A stretch of 64,000 nucleotides of DNA from Agelaius tricolor (taxonomy: Eukaryota; Chordata; Aves; Passeriformes; Icteridae), in NCBI GenBank assembly GCA_023055355.1, contig JALJCS010000001.1, forward strand, positions 79,834,881 through 79,898,880, written 5' to 3'. A program made the translations under genes and the position numbers. Positions within the stretch are counted from its first letter, which is position 1. Each line of letters opens with the position of its first letter. The notes under the pieces are model-generated. The model was not told the origin of the DNA and made no database searches. It saw only the letters and a program-made list of their open reading frames with translations. Shown here one piece after another: positions 59,297 through 64,000 of this stretch.

Positions 59297-59678
59297 TTGA
59301 GAAAAAGAGCTTAAATACGAAACTATGTGGCTCTGTAGATTCAGGGAAACAGGATTCAACTGTATAACCCCGTAGATTTGGGGAAAGGACTTGAATACTA
59401 AACTATTGGTAAAAATATATCAATTGCAGCTATTAGTATTTGTTAAATATGAGTATAAAAGATTTTGAAGATAAGTACTTTGTAAACTGAGAAAAGCTGC
59501 AAAACTGAACCAACACTCAGAAATATATATATATTTGTACTATATATAATATGTTGTCTGAACATTTGTATAGCTCTTAGTTCTAAATGAAATATATGAA
59601 TGTGTCATAATGTTAATTTATTTGAATATGTCTTTCTAGGAATGCTGCAACTCTGTAATTAAAAGAAAAAGGGGGACT

Positions 59679-59991
59679 TGTAGGGGGATAGAGCACAAGT
59701 AAATAAAGGGAGTATAGAAAGTAACCTTACTCCCTAAAGAGTTGCAGCTGAGCCAATTATTAAGGATTAGGAGCAGGCCTGATGTTAACAGGCCACACCT
59801 GTAGCCAATCAGAAGAGTGTTATAAAAGAGTGGATTGGTGGGAACTGGAGTCAGTTGGCTGCTGTGAGGACAAGGAAGAGTCAGTGCCTGGAGGAGCTGC
59901 CTACAAGAGATATCAAGGAGGTATGGAACTCTGGCAATATGGAACCCTTGCAATGTAATGACAATAGAACTCTTGCACTATAATGACAACA
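59679..59991 (+). repeat. 3' LTR of the short element
   Basis: Starts TGTAGGGGGATAGAGC right after the polypurine tract and ends ATAATGACAACA. TATAAAA lies at 59821-59827. It has an insertion of about 20 bases near 59925-59950 relative to the left LTR. Confidence 0.88.
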
Positions 59992-60737
59992 GTGCTACTT
60001 GTTCTTTGCTCATTTTAAGAAATGGATTAATCAAGTCCCTCTAGGAGTAGCTCCCTCTGTCTCTAGTCAAAGTACCTGTCTCATACAGGCTGCAAAACTT
60101 TCTGTTTAAGTATCCTTCTACACTCAAAAATATTCACAGAATTTGGCCTGTGGTTCCCTAACTGTCCTAGGTTGACTGCACCTTGTAAAGAACCCAGAAG
60201 CTACAAGGTTACTGCCTGACCATTAAATTGGTGGAAACACAAAGTGGACATAATCTTTGGCCTTGTGACAGGGAGTGTAACAGCAGGCTTCATTTCCACT
60301 TTATTTTTCTTTCTTTCCTTACTAAGAGGAGACTACTACAGCTGCAGATGAGCTGGAGACTGAAAAGGCATCTACAGTGTTTGGACACTGTTATGTGGAT
60401 GGACCATGTGGTGTTGTGACCAGTCCTGTGGTTTTCAAGAGCCGAAAAAGGACTTTGGGTAAGGTATATATACCAGGAAAGCATCAAAAAAGAGGATTTT
60501 TCTTTCATGTGCTGCAAAGCAGTTGCATCTATCTTTGTTACTGTGAAGAAACTTAGAGTTTTGGGAAAGGTTTTCCAGTCCTATGATAGCTAGGAAAAGT
60601 CTGAGACTGCTGATGCTGCCAAGAATGCAATACTCAAAATTTGTGCTGTTTGTGGTCAATTCAGTTGGAAGAAGAGAAGATCTTGTGGCTTCAATATATA
60701 AAGGGCTCCTATAAGAAAGTTGGACAGAGGCTTTTTA

Positions 60738-61010
60738 CCAGTGCCTATAGTGACAGGACAAGAGGCAACAATTTTAAACTAAGAGAAGATTTAGACTGGA
60801 CATAAATTCTTCACTATGAGGGTGATGAGGCATTGGCACAGGTTGCCCAGGGAAGTTGTAGATGCCCAGCCCCTGGAAGCATTCAAGGCCAGGTTGGATA
60901 GGGGTTTGAGCAACTTAGTTTAATGAAAGGTTTTCCTGCCTATGGCAGGGGGTTGGAACCAGAGGATCTTTAAAGTAGCCTTTCAACTCAAATCATTCTT
61001 CCCATGACCC
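60738..61010 (+). repeat. CR1 LINE 3' fragment
   Basis: Carries CR1 order: 'gtgacaggacaagaggcaac', 'gaagatttagactggacata', 'ggcacaggttgcccagggaa', 'tggaagcattcaaggccagg', 'aggatctttaaag'. Confidence 0.88.
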
Positions 61011-63129
61011 TGGACAGAGGCAATTCAGAGTGCCTGTAGGAGGAATCTATACTACTGTGCTCCAGTTCACCTCCCTTTCTCAGAGCTGCTGTATTGTTTC
61101 ACCACCTGGCTGCAGCCCCATAGAGACCCAGCTGAGGCTTGTTAGGGTACAGCACCTGTTTCCCACACTCAGGCTGGGGGGGGGTTTGAGGGATCCAGGC
61201 AAAGCTTCCCTGACAATTGCAACCTTACCAAGCACTTCTGCAAATTTCAGCTTGTAGATAGAGCTGGGTTTTGTCTCCCAAAGAACATGTAACAAGACAG
61301 CAGTTGGTAAAACCAACAGCATAGCAGAGGTTAAAGACATTATGGAGAAAGCAGTTCACAGGGACATGTATAAACCAGGAGCTTCTCCAAAGGGCCTGAG
61401 CTGCTTTCATGACTCTTGAGTGCATCTGGTGGCTGACAGACAGGTGGGAGACAGCTCTGGCCTCTCTCCATGGATATGGGGGGGGACAGGTGTGTGCTCT
61501 CATGCACCTGACAGTCCTACCTGCCCAGGCAAGGCTTGGCTCCCTTCCCACCCACACATCCCGTGGTCCCTGCAGCAGGATACAGCCACACTGTGTGTAA
61601 TACACTGTGCCAGAGGAATGTTCTCCAGTCCTGCCTTAGCCTCTGTGCCTTGCATTGCATCCTGTGAAAGCAAGTGGGATTCACTCACCCAGTATATTTC
61701 CCATGCAAAGACAGAACCTATCCCCTCCACACCACTGATGTCTGGAGCAAATGACAGGAATCAGACCCCTGGAGGAGCCCCACTGACATCCAACAATAGA
61801 CAGTTTTCACAGCCAAGTATCAGATATCTGCCTTTAGATAAGATGAATCCCATCTTGAGCAAATATCTTGATCAAATGATGCATTATAAAAAGAGAATTT
61901 CAGCAAAACTGCTTCAAGAAGTAGTAATAAAAATCTGTAAAAGGAGTAACTCCATTTAACCTACCATTATGTCTTGAGACTAATGTTTTGCTTCTGCAAT
62001 GGCTGCAATGTCTTTAGCTTCCAAAAAAAAAAAAAAAAAGTCTAACACTCTTTAAATGATACTGAGAAAGAAAGGGTGCTACCCACCAGGCCTCCAAAAC
62101 ACTGCAGGGAGCAGAAGTCCTGCAATCTGAGGCCACTCCCAGGTATGCCACTGACCTAGCACCAGAGAGAACCCCTGGGTAAGAGTGACCGAGGAAACTG
62201 TCAGCTTTTGAGAGAGCTCCACGCTACCACAGGATGACATGGAAAAACACTCCTCCTCCCTGTGTAAATAAATAATAAAAGTATGTGGAAACAATAGCTC
62301 CTGCAAACTCTTGCCCCTTCTCTGCTGTCCTGGCAGGAGGCAGCGCTGACAGGTTTGCACTGCCTGGCTTTACTGGCAGCTGTGTTTATCCAGCAACAGT
62401 TCAGCAGGCAGCTCTTTCACAGAACCAGGAACATAAATGCTCAGGTCATCTGAACAGGCTTGTAACCCTCTGGATGCCATTTACTTCAACCAAGTGAGAG
62501 TGCCTGGCATTTTAACCCTTGAATCACAATTTAGACATAAAACCTGAGGCATTTATTTAATGCAAAATGCTTTTGTATGCCCTTGTGGGACTCAGTCTGC
62601 TAATACATCTGATTCTTCTGTTATTCTCTGTTACTACTCTAATGTATTTTTCTTATTTTTCCAAACATATTTCTTATTGTTAAATCTTGATTTTTTCCTG
62701 ATTACCTATCTTGACAGGCAAATGAGACAAACAGGAAGAGTCCTTGCCTCAGCAGATTACAGTGGATGGGCCTCACTGACCCCTTTGCTCTGTGTCCCTA
62801 GAGCCCATCAGAGGGAAAGAGTCATTACTGGCATTAAAGGGACAATTAGTGGAGTAAAGTGGTGTTCAGCTTGAACAAGCAGCTGTATGGTGCTGGCAAG
62901 TAAAGACAAAGATAACAGGAGCCAGTGAGCCAAAGGAGCTCCTACTGACATTTCACTTCTAACTGCCCTCCACGATCTTACATGGATTCTGAACTCAGCT
63001 TTTCAGAACTCCTAATGCTTCACAAAGCTGGGAATTAGTTATGCCTTTCTGAAAAATCAGTTCTGATAATTTCTGGCAGCCCTCAAACCCAGAACACACA
63101 GCTGCTTCCTATCCGCTACCCTGATTAGA
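61011..63129. other. Probable ATP6V1C2 intron or 5' region, nothing recognised
   Basis: No subunit C N-terminal exon was recognised. The longest open frame (+, 61420-61959, 179 codons) has no known motif and runs antisense to the gene. A poly-A run of 17 lies at 62023-62039. Confidence 0.5.
62023..62039. repeat. A(17) homopolymer
   Basis: Seventeen uninterrupted A bases. Confidence 0.95.
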
Positions 63130-63205
63130 GAGACAGAATCACAGAATATTCTGAGTTTGAAGAGATCCACAAGGATCAGCAAGGATCATCCAACACTTTC
63201 CATTA
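63130..63205 (-). repeat. Short CR1-like fragment, reverse orientation
   Basis: 'gacagaatcacagaatattc' and 'gaagagatccacaaggatca' follow the reverse CR1 3' end, diverged. Confidence 0.6.
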
Positions 63206-63404
63206 GAACAGATAGCAGGTATGGGCACTGTCTCTCCCCAAACTTGCCCCCCTTTCCACTTCCTCAAGAATCTCTATAATTGAAGAAACTGGAACATGTT
63301 TCAAAGAATATGGGGCAGTATCTTTGGCAGGGTCACAATGGAGATGGTTTTGTTGACAAATTAAGTTGCTTTGCCTTGCTTAAAGTCCTGAAGAATCAGT
63401 ATGG

Positions 63405-63505
63405 TTTAGTTTTAGGTAGTTCTGTGAGGAGCAGGGTGTTGGACTCAATGATGGTGATGGGTCCGTTTCAACTCGAGATATGAATCGCATCTATGATTCT
63501 AAAAG
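63405..63505 (+). repeat. CR1-like 3' end
   Basis: 'tgttggactcaatgatggtg', 'gggtccgtttcaactcgaga' and the terminal 'tctatgattct' are the CR1 3' terminal pattern on the + strand. Confidence 0.8.
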
Positions 63506-64000
63506 ATCAATCTTGTGTGCAAGCCAGAATTATCATATGCAATCATTCTAATACAACCCTTGTGTAGCACTGTAGGAAAATCAGGAAAAAAAATCCTATG
63601 GAGAAATGTATTCTAGCAGACCAACATTCACCTAAACTGCCTAGCATAGATGCAAACAGTTTATATCAGGGTTTCTGTAGGTTTTTGCAACTGCCACACA
63701 AAGATCTATGTAAGGATTGAGCATATTTAGACAGAAAATGCTTATCAGTCTGGACTGGGAGAAAAAAGGCAAAAAGACCCAGAGCTAATGCATGTGTCTG
63801 TGACCAAAACTAGGTAAGCTGCCAAAGCAAAAAGTAGAACAAAGCAGAAAAACCCAGCAGTTTATACCTTCATTGCCTCAAAGTCTACCTTGTGCTATGA
63901 AGTATCTTAAAACCTGTCATTTTCTTAGCTTGCTGTACTACATTATTCTTTTGTATGCCCAGGTCACTTTGTCCCAAAAGGCAGACTTGGTAATTGTCAG
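63506..64000. other. Window end, nothing recognised
   Basis: About 495 bases without a gene signal. The missing 5' exons of ATP6V1C2 are presumed to lie beyond. Confidence 0.5.

Larger units (their letters stand above)
58970..59991 (+). mobile_element. Short two-LTR endogenous retroviral element, non-coding, tRNA-Trp-type primer site
   Basis: Two related LTRs (58970-59276 and 59679-59991) flank about 402 bases of internal DNA. Near-identical 6-bp flanks GTGCCA (58964-58969) and GTGCTA (59992-59997) look like a target-site duplication with one mutation. Two bases after the left LTR comes TGGTGATCCTGACATGAT (59279-59296), which matches the tRNA-Trp primer site used by alpharetroviruses except for three CpG-decay-type transitions. 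A polypurine tract (about 59661-59678) abuts the right LTR. No gag, pol or env remains, so it is a deleted or non-autonomous element. It lies in the ATP6V1C2 intron or 5' flank. Confidence 0.88.

Noticed and set aside
61420..61959. 179-codon + strand open frame
   Set aside because: Low-complexity composition, no recognisable motif, no promoter or splice context; likely chance.
58317..64000. N-terminal exons of ATP6V1C2
   Set aside because: I looked on the minus strand for the VGLSDEL and start-of-protein segments and found none; they are presumed outside the window.
1..64000. CRISPR arrays, operons, tRNA or rRNA genes
   Set aside because: No regular spacer repeats, no clustered intact frames and no recognisable structural RNA; the DNA is vertebrate.

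Overview
The window looks like nuclear genomic DNA from a bird, probably a passerine. It has CR1 LINE fragments with typical avian 3' ends, several avian-type retroviral LTRs with target-site duplications, a CpG-island promoter, and split genes with GT-AG introns. The gene pair PDIA6 - ATP6V1C2 is a known amniote neighbourhood (human 2p25). No prokaryotic features, CRISPR arrays or operons are present.

Layout. Bases 1-29,950 are AT-rich intergenic DNA with no gene I can support. They hold CR1 fragments (near 0.3, 15.2 and 18.3 kb), three solo LTRs whose ends I could fix by TG...CA termini plus flanking duplications (14496-14816 with AGCT; 17027-17411 with ACATCT; 21105-21768 with AAATGC), a perfect 34-bp inverted repeat (22499/22750) and simple repeats. 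A CpG island spans about 29,990-31,400. Bases 30405-44737 carry PDIA6 on the + strand: 13 coding exons, 446 codons, all splice sites GT-AG, two CGHC thioredoxin domains and a KDEL tail. Its promoter holds an exact ER-stress element (CCAAT-N9-CCACG) 78 bp upstream of the ATG. Bases 46476-58316 carry ten coding exons of ATP6V1C2 on the - strand (V-ATPase V1 subunit C, isoform 2), convergent with PDIA6. About the first 66 residues are missing and are presumed to lie beyond the right edge. Its introns hold a solo LTR (51324-51942, duplication AGTAGG) and a short two-LTR retroviral element (58970-59991) with a tRNA-Trp-type primer-binding site and only about 0.4 kb of internal DNA.

The two genes are functionally separate. 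PDIA6 is an ER-lumen disulfide isomerase induced by the unfolded-protein response. ATP6V1C2 is a cytosolic stator subunit of the proton pump. I found no undescribed multi-gene system. The less ordinary signals are the paired ERSE-like sites with an in-frame upstream ATG, the minimal tRNA-Trp-primed element, and the long perfect inverted repeat.
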